Source: Ephemerocybe angulata
Lineage: Eukaryota; Basidiomycota; Agaricomycetes; Agaricales; Psathyrellaceae
Reading direction: 5' to 3'
NCBI GenBank assembly: GCA_013368325.1
Contig: JAACJK010000128.1
Location: forward strand, 1-64,000
DNA length: 64,000 nucleotides
Position numbers and translations under genes: made by a program. The notes beneath the pieces were generated by a model. The model made no database searches, was not told where the DNA came from, and saw nothing but the letters and a program-made list of their open reading frames with translations. Positions 21,707 to 31,811 of the stretch are shown here, piece by piece. The first letter of the stretch is position 1. Each line of letters begins with the position of its first letter.

Positions 21707-23239
21707 ATGGTTGAAGACAAATACATTGGCCTGGCACTCGCAGTGTCGGGTACTCTAGCCATCGGGGCTAGTTCCATTATTACCAAGAAGGTGAGAGCAG
21801 TTTACCTGGACACCTACCATCTCCTCACTCTTGGTCACTTTAGGGCCTGAACGATGCAGCCAAGAAATCATCATATGGAAAGGCAGCCTCAGAAGACATG
21901 TCGTACTTCAAGAATCCGATTTGGTGGGCGGGAATGTCAGTTCGTGCGTGATCCATCGAGATAGGTTTGAACGATGGAAGTTAACGGGTTCTCCAGTCGT
22001 TCTAGGAGAATGTGCTAAGTATTCTCCTCTATTCTTCTTCTAGGGCTCACACTAGTTCCAGTCGCCAACTTCGCAGCCTACACTTTCGCACCGGCAATTT
22101 TGGTCACCCCTCTCGGCGCACTCAGCGTGATATTCGGCGCCGCACTCGCCTCCTTCCTGCTTAACGAAACCCTTGGACACCTAGGCCGCCTGGGATGCAC
22201 CCTATGCCTGCTCGGGTCTCTCATCATTGTCCTCCACGCACCGTCAGACAAGGAAGGGATCGACTCTGTCGAGGTGTTCCTCTCCTACGTTCTACAGCCC
22301 GGATTTCTGCTCTTCTCCTTCACGGCCCTGGTGTTCTCACTCATCATGATATTCCTCGTGGCACCAAAGTATGGACGAGCGAACCCTGCAGTGTATGTCT
22401 CAATATGCTCGGTGGCCGGCTCGGTATCCATCATGGCAATAAAGGGCTTTGGGCTGGCCCTCAAGCTGACACTCGCCGGGAACAACCAGTTCACGCACCT
22501 CGTTACCTACGTATTCGGAGCCACCATGGTCGGGTGCATCATCGTCCAGATGAACTACTACAACAAAGCCCTTGACATGTTCCCAACCAACTTGTACGTT
22601 CTCTGCAAATACCCGTTATCATGGCTCACCTCGAGGCTCTCCAGGGTAAACCCAATTTACTACGTCTTCTTCTCAACCGCCACGATCGTGGCCTCCCTCA
22701 TCCTCTTCCAGGGCTTCAACACCTCCGACGCCGCGGGTGCCGTCTCCCTCCTAGCGGGCTTGGTAGTCACCTTCCTCGGCGTGCACCTCCTAAACTTCTC
22801 CCGCGTACCCGACCCTCCAATCGACTACGACCACGCCCCTCCGCACTCGGCGCTTGAAAGCGGGCTGATGAACCCCCGCCTCAGCTTGCAGGGGGGGTCG
22901 TCCATTGACGGCTGGGCAGGCATCGGAGTCTCCCCTGGTGGACCCCGGAGCGGTCATGGCCGCCAGACCCGGGCAAGTACCTTGTTCGGTTCGATCGATG
23001 AGAATGAGGCAGGGGGTGACCGTGTAGGACTGCGGAATCTGAGGGAAGAGGAGGAGACAGAGGAAGACGACGACGATGACGACCTTGCGTTGAAGTATGA
23101 TGAGCGAACCCGGTTGACTGCGAAGAGTATGGGTACCGGACACCCAAGTCTGAAGGGCCCTGCAGGTCACAGGGATCAAAGTCGGTCAGCTATCCCAGGG
23201 AGTGCTTCGGTCACGGATTTGCGGACAGTCTCTAGATAG
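21707..23239 (+). CDS. NIPA-type magnesium transporter
   Basis: NIPA/DUF803 proteins are polytopic Mg2+ transporters of the EamA-like superfamily, found in plasma or endosomal membranes. Five exons, 21707-21790, 21844-21943, 21997-22011, 22062-22593 and 22645-23239, give 441 residues with the frame closing exactly. The N-terminus GLALAVSGTLAIGASSIITK and the blocks NFAAYTFAPAILVTPLGALS and NPIYYVFFSTATIVASLILF are diagnostic; about nine membrane segments follow one another. The third exon is only 15 nt and uses a gtgcta donor downstream; it restores the expected VVLGEFANFAAY block. The C-terminal 130 residues are cytoplasmic-type, acidic (EEEETEEDDDDDD) and Ser-rich. Confidence 0.93.
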
Positions 23240-23886
23240 TTTATCTCCCTGGTTGTGGGACCTTGATAATGCTGCTGCTGCGGGCTTCAACGTTCCAAGT
23301 TCCAACTCTAAGCTAGGTCGACGATGCTGATGTGGCAACGCTCACAATTCGAAGGGCCATCGATCATCCGCAATTCCAATTAGCGCCCGAACGCCGCTGC
23401 TTCCGCCGATCTATTTGTGGAAACATGAAACAGTGAGTTGCCCTCCGTGTGCCTGTCAGGAAGTTCTTAATGCACCAGTTGCAACGGTAGGGTGAGGCGA
23501 GTGGGAATACTTCCAGAGAGCTGGAGCGTTAGATTCCACGGGACCAATTTGTGTTTCTCTGGCGCAGGTTTATGGGGTGCCAGTCGACTTAGTCGAGTAG
23601 TATTAGCGGTATCAAGAGTCCGGGGATATACCTATGTCAAAACAAATAGAAAAGAGACGGAGGCCTGAATCTACTACGTATACGAGTTGCGACCGTCCAT
23701 GAAAGCACTAGTCAAAGAATGCAGAACATTGCAGGAGGTATCATTGCAAGTCGGAGCAGTCGTGCAGCGAAAAAGTCCCAAAGAGAAAATGCCCAAAATC
23801 ATTTCAGTAAACCAACACTGGGTAATGCGCAATTATAGCTCCCAGTCACGTCCGAGAGCAAAGAGCGCGATCCGACGATCCAACCA
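23240..23886. other. Convergent intergenic region
   Basis: 3' flanks of the transporter and of the GPI-protein gene meet here. No supportable gene or repeat seen. Confidence 0.4.
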
Positions 23887-24700
23887 TTAGAGGGCAAGGG
23901 CCAAAGCCAAAGCCGACGATGCGACGGCGACAGCCGTTCCCAACATGAAGTTTCCGGGGGCCATAGCACCGTTGCCCGCCGTGGACGTGCCAGCAGTGGT
24001 GTTCTTCGCAGTGCTAGTCTGGTTAGCGTTAGCAGCAGCGGTGGTGGAAATCGGGGCCTTGGTGGTGGACGCAGAGGTCGTAGAGGCGCTGGTAGTCGTC
24101 GTGGTCGTGTTGGTGGCGCCAGTGGCAGAGCCGCCAGCGGTGGCAGGAGGTGCAACAGCCTTGGACGGGTCAACGAGCTTTCCAGTACCCCAGGGCACGG
24201 GGTCGTTGGTACCAGGCTGAGTGGGGTTCGCCGGCTCAGTGGTCTCACCAGTAGCCGAGGCGATGGTGAAGCGAGTGGTCCAGGTCTTCACGCCGGCTGC
24301 GCCAGTGGCCGTGAATTGATAGAAGTAGATGTTGGAGTTGGGGGTGACTTCGGGGCAGGGGTAGTTGAAGCGACCGTCAGTGGTTCCGTCTTGTGCTGTC
24401 GCGACGGCTAAAAGGGGGAGGTACGGTAACGCATGTCAGATCGGTAGCGCGACATGTGAGGGAACCGAAAAACTCACTCGTGAGGTGCACCATGGCAAAG
24501 TTGTCACCGGTCATGAGCTGGATGGACATATCCTTCCAGGCAGTCGTCGAGTCCTTGTCGCCTTCCCAAGAGACAGTGCAGGTGGTGCCGGCATTGAATT
24601 TAGTGCCAGGGCCAGGTTCGCTGGGGGTGACATCGGCGCGTACGACGCCAACAAGGGCGGCGGCGGCAAGGATAGTTGGCAATGAGAACTTGGCGAACAT
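23887..24700 (-). CDS. GPI-anchored cell-wall protein of the Kre9/Knh1 (Ser-Thr-rich) family
   Basis: Two exons, 24700-24478 and 24407-23887. Signal peptide MFAKFSLPTILAAAALVGVV-RA, then the immunoglobulin-like Kre9/Knh1 domain (about residues 24-125). It starts VTPSEPGPGTKFNAGTTCTV-SW, with Cys near the start and PCPEVTPNSNIYFYQFTATG near the end. A Thr/Ala/Ser-rich stalk (TNTTTTTTSASTTSASTTKA) carries probable O-glycans and a few N-glycosylation sequons (NQT, NTT). The hydrophobic C-terminus (TAVAVASSALALALAL) fits a GPI-attachment signal. The family acts at the cell surface in beta-1,6-glucan and wall organisation. Splicing is in phase (HLT-TVATAQDG). Confidence 0.88.
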
Positions 24701-25543
24701 TTTGACGAGTGTATTGGTGAGGATAGAGCTGTTGAAGTATTAGCATAATGGTTGAACATGGTTCGAACTGGTCGTACCTTAGGTATAGATGGTTGTGAGT
24801 AGGCTTTTCTGGTTGACAATTAGGTATAGAGGTCCAAGGGTAGTAGAAAAGAGTGACGGGAAGCAGAGACTAAAAGAATGGGGGGGGAGCAACACAGGCT
24901 GTCCGGTTGCAGGTATAAGTAAGAAAAGAGGAGCTTTCGACGCCCCGTCGCCAGCATGGCGTTGCCGCTTATGTTCAACCTCCGCTCAACACGAGTCCGT
25001 TGCGGTTTTCTCACCAGGCAGATCATTGCCATTTGATTGCCAGAGCCTATTCAACGCTTCATAATCCTTCCTGAGGTACTACCTGGTCTAGGGTCTCTTA
25101 CCCACTCACTGCCCAGGACCACTCAGAATATACATAGCCAGTTGAAAAGGCGCTAATTTGAAGAGATCGCAGATAGGGAACCCTTTCAACCAAGGGGAAC
25201 GGTCGCCGTCTTCCCCGGATCGCATCAATGTCCCGCGAAGCAATGTCAAAATCTGAGGTTATTTTTACATATTGACCTCTTTGCAATGATCAGGATGTGT
25301 AGGTATCAAGGGGTGAAATGGTCCTCAAATGTAAGAGAAAGCGGAGTGTGATTGTAGCCGAGAGAAAGAGAGAAAGTTCAAAGTCCACCGAATGAAGCAT
25401 CCGTTAAAGCCATGCCACCACAACCCTAGGCTTCCCCTGCTCCTCATCCTCACAGTCCCACCCGAACGGACTTAAAGGACAAGATCCCCAGGACCAGGGG
25501 CTAGTCCACCACCTGTAGCTCCAAATTGCGACTGTGTGCTGCC
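24701..25543. other. Intergenic, promoter of the GPI gene and 3' side of the PH gene
   Basis: About 840 bp with no coding-like frame. A G-run occurs near 24880. No repeat or motif is shared with other intergenic regions as far as I can see. Confidence 0.4.
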
Positions 25544-26835
25544 CTATCTCGACCGGAAGGTATAAACAGGTGAGTCCGACCGCGTCTGCCTCATCTTCGA
25601 AGGCGCACTCCAGGTCGACCGCTTCTTCCCATCGTGCCTACTCCAAGTCCCAAGACTCGTGGTGCTACCATTGCGACCCGCATGTGTATGGAGGTGGCGG
25701 TGTTCATGACGGTGGTGGTGGACATGTCCGCTGCTCCCTCCAGCGGGGGGAGGACGGGCGGGGCTGTGGCAGAATGTGCAAGTGCTGTGTACCCCTACGG
25801 AATCGCCATCGTCGTCCGGTTCAGGGTAGCGTTCCGAATCCAGAGGGCTCATGTCACGGTTACTTTCCTTGTCTCTATGGTTCCGGCCTATAAAGTAGGG
25901 AGTGTATGGTCTCCACGTACTAGTAGAGAACGAGAGGGGGGCCGGCTGGGGACTTTCGCTTGCGGGCCAAGGGATTGGCTGCGAAGGGCTGATGGGAGGC
26001 GCTTGGACATTTGCTGCTTCATGGCTCGCGTAGTCAAGGTTCAAGAAGGGCACTTGTCCCGGATATTCAAGCAAGTATCTCATCGCCTGGCCAAAAGTTA
26101 GAGACGTAAACACAGAGCAAGATATAGGCGATGAGAAGGAGCACTCACAGACAACCAAATTTCATGGCTTTCCTCTGACACAGCCGTGATCTTCAGCTCC
26201 CTATTCGCCGTGGATATCACCATGCTTTTCCGGTGCCATATGTTGGGAGGAAACGGATTGGAATCCGATATGGACAGCACTCCTTCAATAAGCACACTCT
26301 TGAACCTCGTCTCTGGTGTGTTCGGGGAGCCGGGCGCTTTGGAGCTCCAACACAACGTTCTCGTATATGGGTTAACCCAGAAGAACCGCTTGTTCCGCGT
26401 GCGCGTATGCCCACTCCCAATGACCTTCCGCGTGTACTTGTAGAGGAACTCCCCGACCATAATCTGCGTAATCGCATGGCTCACGGCAGGGTCTATAGAT
26501 GGCTGGACAATATTGCTGTGAGCTTCGGACCTGCGGTGCATGGATGGGTTTAGGGTTGCAGTGACTGGTGGAGGATACCGGCCTGGAAAAGAGGATGGTC
26601 GGATGGACGAGATAGACGACCTTCTAGGTCTCCTCGAGCTTTCATTCTGGGCGGAAGGAAGCGAACTCGACGAAAATCTCGTTCGCTCTTGGTGTGGCGA
26701 TTCCACGCTGTTGAGTGAGGGAAGGGACAGGTTGGAACTGTGGATGTACCCAGATCTTCTTGTCTCGACTGAACTGTGGGGTCTCGGGGACGGTATACCT
26801 CTTTCGGTGGGTCTGACTGTAGAATGTTCAGCAAC
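25544..26835 (-). CDS. PH-domain protein of the Num1/Mcp5 (ApsA) type, short form
   Basis: The PH domain is clear: HAITQIMVGEFLYKYTRKVI, KRFFWVNPYTRTLCWSS, SVLIEGVLSISDSNPFPPN and VISTANRELKITAVSEESHE-IW. This is the membrane-binding C-terminal domain of Num1/Mcp5/ApsA cortical anchors for dynein and mitochondria. An intron after WLS (gtgagt, near 26150) leads to AMRYLLEYPGQVPFLNLDY. The tail is rich in Pro/Ser and carries a His-rich cluster (HVHHHRHEHRHLHTH). Full Num1-type proteins are normally over 1000 residues with a coiled-coil N-terminus; here only a Ser/Pro-rich lead-in exists, so this is a truncated or separate PH-only member. The start is unresolved: MHRRSEAHSN is safe, and longer starts need a 32-nt intron at 26868-26837 that also lies across the neighbouring small gene. 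Confidence 0.7.
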
Positions 26836-26841
26836 CTAGAA

Positions 26842-27099
26842 TTAACCGATCCAAATGGAAAACTCACTTTGAGTCTGACTTCCTGACCCATAATTGTTGA
26901 TGGTGGTCTTGAACTTGATGACAGTACTGTCTCCTCCAACGAACTTTCCCTTCTCAAGGTTGAAGTCATGGGCGCCACCGAAGATTTGTGAACCTCCCTC
27001 AGGCTGTTGGTCTATAAGGAGGTTAACCGCGTTCCTTTAACACAAGTGACACGTTATATATCTACCTTGAGAATCAGTTGGCCTTGCCTCTGCCATCAT
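26842..27099 (-). CDS. Tiny protein carrying only an NLR-type N-terminal motif
   Basis: ATG 27099, one 54-nt intron (27065-27012), stop TAA 26844-26842, roughly 65-70 residues: MMAEARPTDSQDQQPEGG then SQIFGGAHDFNLEKGKFVGG, DSTVIKFKTTINNYGSGSQT and SEFSIWIG. Third codon positions are strongly C/G-biased with preferred codons (AAG, ATC, TTC, GAC, ACC), a good sign of real coding. The GAHDF...VGGD...NNY pattern matches the N-terminus of the NACHT protein at 16.9-20.5 kb (GAHDFSIQ...VGRD...TNYY). No NTPase domain follows; instead the PH gene begins immediately. It could be a decapitated NLR remnant or a free N-terminal effector/adaptor module. Moderate confidence. Confidence 0.5.
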
Positions 27100-27814
27100 C
27101 GTTGCATTCTTCGAGATAAGTACGCTGCGAGGGCGCTGGGATTGAGGGGATGAGTACAGCCCTCGAATGAGGGTTTGGAGGTGCCCTTCGATATGCGTTT
27201 CGGCCATCCGCCCAGCGTGGTAAGGTGTTTGGGTCACGGGTGAGGCGCTTTCTCGAAACTGTTGTCGACGGAGGACTTGGAAGTCTTGGGCCATCCGCAC
27301 CGGTCTTGGACCACGTATTCTCATTAGATAGGATAGGTGCGGTTTTCGGCTCCCGAGGATCCTGGTTGTCCTTCGCGTCGCGTTCGCTGCACTGGGCCAG
27401 TATCAACTCGCGTTGCGGTTTCCACCAGGTGTCTGAATCCCCTCTGTGACGTCCATTCTTCCGCTACTCAACCGCTGATATTGAGAGAATGGACAACATC
27501 CAGGCAAAGGTTGCAAGATACGATGGCGCCGACATGTGGGTACGATGCATTTGAAAATAGCAGATGGAGGATGCACTGTGGTTGTTGCAGAGAAGCGAAG
27601 TTGACTCCGGAGTTTTGTCGGCGAAGAAATTGTGATGTTTGTTTGTGTTAGGGCTTGAGGCTCCAGCGGGCGCTTATTTCAAACGTCGCACTTGATCGGG
27701 CTTTAGGAGGTCGCAATCCACCCGTTAGAAGTAAAGGTCTACTTTAGAACTTTTGAGGAGCGTCACTATTACAGGAGCTATATAGTAGTACCAAGGTCCT
27801 TCAAATACCTAGAT
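27100..27814. other. Intergenic, possibly with eroded coding sequence near 27100-27400
   Basis: Minus-strand frames at 27040-27400 are open and Pro/Ser-rich but lack a convincing start or splice path. They may be the lost N-terminal part of the PH gene. The rest is featureless apart from one GGGCGCTTA copy. Confidence 0.35.
27668..27676 (+). promoter_or_regulatory. GGGCGCTTA motif
   Basis: Perfect copy in the gap upstream of the minus-strand tiny NLR-like gene (569 bp from its ATG). Confidence 0.3.
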
Positions 27815-29288
27815 TTATTCCTCAAGCCTTTCCTTCGCAAGTCCCAACGATGACAGCAGTAGCTGCAGATGCTGCTGACATTGGGGGAAACAGTCGACTA
27901 GGGGTGTTGCACTACGTATCAGCATAAGTGTGCCGCGCAATTAGAATACGCTTTAAACATAATTACCTTTCTCAAATACCCAGTACTGCTCCTCGTGATG
28001 ATAAAGGTGGACCTTCGTTCCAGGGGCCTTGCCCCACGCTAGCAGGTGTGGAGCGAGCAAAGTCGAAGGAACACGTAACCTAAATGTACCCTCCGTCAGT
28101 AGTGTACCTCCGCTTAGTTTAAGTCTATGGTTACGCACAGCACTCCTTCACGCTTACACGGCTCTCCATCGATATATTTCCGGGTGATATCCCATGCAAA
28201 TGGCTGGTCTATTCCGACAAGGAAACTTTTTTCATTGGTAGCAACATCCCCCTCGATGCCAAGATATCTCCCAGTGAAGTGATTTCTGAGAAACCAGGTG
28301 CCCGTGCCACTTGGTATCGCCTCCCACTACAGACGGAGGAATATGTGAATTCATGAACTAGCGGAATAACTGGCGTGACCCACCTTCTGGTTTCGTCCTT
28401 CGTTGTATTCATGCCCAGAAACTGTTGAAAGCAAAATTATGTTAGTACAGGACGCTGACCTGGAGTGAGTTACCACGCCTTACCAGCCCCAGACGCTTCC
28501 AAATGAAGGACGGTCCCGGCGAAGGAGGAGACAATCCTGTACAGGTCTCCTGGGATAATTGGTAGCTTGGATTCGATATCTAGAAGGAAAGAGGCGCCCG
28601 TCGTTACCAGCTTCACATCGCCTAAGATCTAGATAGTGTACGCCGTACGTACCAGGGCTTAGGATCCACTTTTGATTCGACCTGTCATGAGAAATGCAGC
28701 TCATGATTGTTCGGCGCCCCTGACCGATTTCCATGTCGAGAACAAGTCTGGTAAATGGGACCCATAATCTAGGGCACCATACTGTAAGTTCTACCGGATA
28801 ACTGCTTATATTTATAAGAGAGGTTCACTTAGCCCAGCCCTTTGCATCTCGCTCCACCCGCCAGGTGAACGGGTGGGTCGTGGCTTTGATAATCTCGTGC
28901 TCTTCGATAATAACATCAAGATTGTGCCCGAGGTATCGTCCTGTCTCAGTGTTCTTAAAAGTCCACAGACCATTTGTTGAAGTCGCTTCCCACTTAAAAT
29001 AGCGGCACATGAGTAAGGCCCTAGGAAATCGACTTGATCCCTTGGTGATATTGTGGCGGCACTCACCACTTGAAACGGGGTGCCTGCGTATCTCGTTCTC
29101 CCCACAACTTCCCCCATGCGTGAGCCGTTAGCAAGCTGTATTCTGATTATTCTGAAAGGCATTGAGTATGACTCACCTGTGTTCGTGTCTGGGTCGACAG
29201 TGAGTGGCGCTCCAGTCATAACATTTATAAACGCATAGGATCTTCCGGAATCGAGCTGATTCTCGCGAGGTCCTGCATCAGTCGTCAT
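27815..29288 (-). CDS. Ricin-B-like (beta-trefoil) lectin family, paralogue A, intact
   Basis: Cytosolic-type product (no signal peptide) of about 330 residues from ATG 29288 (MTTDAGPRENQLDSGRSYAF). Two trefoil-like halves. First half: GRSYAFINVMTGAPLTVDPD, WTFKNTETGRYLG, PFTWRVERD and SNQKWIL. Second half: GDLYRIVSSFAGTVLHLEAS, YNEGRNQKWEA, FLRNHFTGRYLGI, PFAWDITRKY and QYWVFEK. QxW motifs (NQKW twice) and Y-x-I-x-N-x-x-x-G starts fit the ricin-B fold. The C-terminal exon after the trefoil (VDCFPQCQQHLQLLLSSLGL) is a short helix shared with paralogues B and D. All eight or nine intron positions match the other paralogues. Related fungal lectins bind glycans and are often defensive; the ligand here is unknown. 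Confidence 0.8.
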
Positions 29289-29373
29289 GTTGGCCTTCAG
29301 AATTAGGCTTCTTCTGCTGGGCTTGGTGCTTGAGTAGTCTGACAGACGAATGCAGAGAGAAGAGACAGATGGC

Positions 29374-29423
29374 CAAATCGCATCCGATAATCAGAGTGGT
29401 GAACATTGTTTGCGAAAGTTGAC
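29374..29423 (-). promoter_or_regulatory. 50-bp conserved lectin-array element, copy A
   Basis: Lies 86 bp upstream of ATG 29288. Retains catccgataatcagagtggt and the gttgac end, but the GATAAG core at the other end is mutated (cgattt). Confidence 0.75.
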
Positions 29424-29533
29424 GTGTGTGTAGTGTGGTCCAGGGTTTAACCGGTATTCCACTCAGAAGCTCATATTCCGAGAAGCAAATTTGAATGTAG
29501 AGAGAAAGAGACAGCGAGTACTAGTTACGCGAG

Positions 29534-31040
29534 CTACATATCATCGGGCCCTTGCGGGCTGATCCCCAGCTTCAACTCCTCGAGTTTCTCCTTTGAAAGA
29601 CCCAAGGATAATATAAATTGTTGTAGATGCTCAGGCTCTTGGCATCGTGGAAAGCATTGGACTAGTAAGGTTGCACTGTGTATCAGTATGAGCGCCTATT
29701 ACATGAGCTTTTTGCAATGCGAGAGAAATACCTTTTTCAAGGATCCAATAGCCGACCGGATCACTCCAAAGATGCATTCTTGTTCCAGGGGCCCTGTTGT
29801 AGCGGTCGAGATTTAGGAAGAATTGTGTCGATGGAACACGCAGCCTAGTGCAATATAGCTTAAATGGTGAGCTTTTAGGATACGGTAAATGTGCACTCAC
29901 ATTACGCCATTTCGCTTGCAAGGCTCCCCGTTGACATATTTTCGAGCGATATCCCACGCAAACGGCTGATCTGTCCCAACGACACGAATCGAATTGCCAG
30001 CAATCTCCTTTTCTATCCCCAGATACTTCCCTGTGAAGTGATTCTTGAAGAACCAAGTGCCAGTATCGCTTGGTATCGCTTCCCACTACAGACAAACAAA
30101 CAATGAGGCTTTGAGCTGAGTTTATCCCGGTCAAGAGATTCGGGCATTACACACCTTCTGGTTCCGTCCTTCGTTATAGCTATGCCCTGTAACTTAACAG
30201 CAGAGAGCCCACAGTTAGCACATTGCATGAAAAGAGCGAGCTACGTTCCTTGGTCTTACCAAATCCGGAATCGTCCATATTGGCCACAGTCCCGGCTTTA
30301 GAGCAGACGATCTTATAAAGGCTTCTTGGCTCTATCGGCAGCTGGAATATGTTTAGGTCTAGTAATGGTGGTCAAATCCGAGCACCCCAGTTTATGTAGA
30401 TAGAGAAGACAAGCCTGGGTTAAGTATCCACCTCTGATTATCCCCATCATGCGAGCTATGGCTTATGACTTTCCGTTCATGACCCGCTGTCTTGTCGACA
30501 ACAAAGTTGGTGTATGGGAGGCATATCCTAGGAGGGTTGTATGTCAGGCTGACCGACACGTTTTCGCGCCTATAAAATCTTCGATACACACTTAGCCTTG
30601 CCACTCGCATCTTGCTTGACTTGCCAGGTGAATGGGTGAGTCGTAGCTCTGATTTCTTCGCAATCTTTGACGACGGTGTCTTGATTATGCCCAAGGTACA
30701 GTCCCGTTTCAACGTTCTTGAAGGTCCAGAAACCACTGGCGGAGGTCGCCTCCCACTGGGGCGGTAGAACGGTACCAAATGAGCAGAGCTCAACCTAGAA
30801 ACATGACGGCGAAGTACTAACCACCTGAAATGGAGACCCTGTATACCTTGATGTCCCAACAACTACTCTCATTCACGCGCCGACACCACGTTGGAGATAG
30901 CACTCTTGAGGGACTTCATATGACTTACCTGCGTACGTGTTTGGCTCAATGGTTATGGGAGCTCCGGTCATCACATTCGTTAATGTATAGGATGTCCCGG
31001 ATTCGAGTTGCCTCTCGCGTGGGCCTGCTTCAGTCGCCAT
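29534..31040 (-). CDS. Ricin-B-like lectin family, paralogue B, intact
   Basis: ATG 31040 opens MATEAGPRERQLESGTSYTL; stop TAG 29536-29534. Same exon plan as A: GFWTFKNVETGLYLGHN, LPYTNFVVDKTAGHERKVIS, GDNQRWIL, then SLYKIVCSKAGTVANMDDSG, GRNQKWEAIP, FFKNHFTGKYLGI, PFAWDIARKYVNGEPC and GYWILEK. The C-terminal tail (VQCFPRCQEPEHLQQFILSL-GLS) is the longest of the family, ending at DDM. One intron (30414-30359) has a GC donor (CCCAG|gcttgt) where the others use GT; the exon phases still fit. The 3' part of each gene is followed within about 80-350 bp by the next paralogue's promoter region. Confidence 0.8.
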
Positions 31041-31167
31041 GTTCAACGTCGTGCTCGCCTTCTGGCTTGTAGGCTTTGTCCGCTGAGAATAGCAAGGGAT
31101 TAACCCTCGAGCAGTCTAAGGGACGAAGGCGTACTCGTTGAGGTGTAAACAGAGGAAGCAGTGCGGG

Positions 31168-31217
31168 CTTATCGCATCCGATAATCAGAGTGGTGACGGT
31201 TATTTGCAACGGTTGAC
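31168..31217 (-). promoter_or_regulatory. 50-bp conserved lectin-array element, copy B
   Basis: 128 bp upstream of ATG 31040. Contains the GATAAG core (cttatc on +), catccgataatcagagtggt and the ggttgac end. Confidence 0.8.
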
Positions 31218-31261
31218 GCATGTAGACACACGACGGGCGACGTTTTATGAGCGCTACCCAT

Positions 31262-31500
31262 TGCGCCCGGTGAATGACGAGGAATTGCGAATACGGACCA
31301 ATTGGAGATGAGATCTCGTATAGTGATTGCCAAAACCTGCGTCATTGGATATTTCCGATGAGCGACGGTTCAACACAGACCATCCTGGTATCTTCAGACC
31401 TGCTGGGACGCACCTCGAAGCGTAGCAGGGTGTATGGAAGGTTGGCGAACTTGCGCCCGGATTCCAGTAGTTCTTCGCCGGGTCCCGCTTAGACTGGCAT
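31262..31500 (-). pseudogene. Truncated relic of a lectin paralogue (5' end only)
   Basis: The start region MPV-stop-AGPGEELLESGRKFANL aligns with the first exon of paralogue D, but has an in-frame TAA at codon 4, an internal deletion of about 30 nt, and a later piece (caatgacgcag...ctccaattggtc) matching D's second exon. Everything 3' of that is missing. It lies between paralogues B and C, in the same orientation. Confidence 0.75.
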
Positions 31501-31597
31501 GATTCAATTTCAAGTCTTGTGGTTGTTGTGAAGAGTGAGGTGGACAATCCGATGTGAACTTCCAATGTTTGCACCTGTTGTGTCTCAAGGCGCAGAC

Positions 31598-31606
31598 GGG
31601 CGCTTA
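31598..31606 (+). promoter_or_regulatory. GGGCGCTTA motif
   Basis: Perfect copy about 100 bp upstream of the relic's former start codon. Confidence 0.35.
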
Positions 31607-31811
31607 TGGCCTCTCCAAAGCTCGTAATCAGCCGCATGGAAGTAAAGCTTTACTCTCAAAGCTTATAAAGCTTATCAATCAATGCTGGTTCCACCTGGGA
31701 TACATTAGAGGGCCACCGCCCTCGATTCAATCCTCTGATCTAGCTAGCGAACGTTCAAGCCTTAGAAAGTCCCAGTTCAGACAATAGCGATTATTGGAAA
31801 CACCTAGGGTC

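Noticed and set aside
26550..26978. 142-codon minus-strand ORF reading through the gtgagt site between the small NLR-like gene and the PH gene
   Set aside because: Its 3' half is out of frame with the well-supported PH lead-in and shows no conserved motif.
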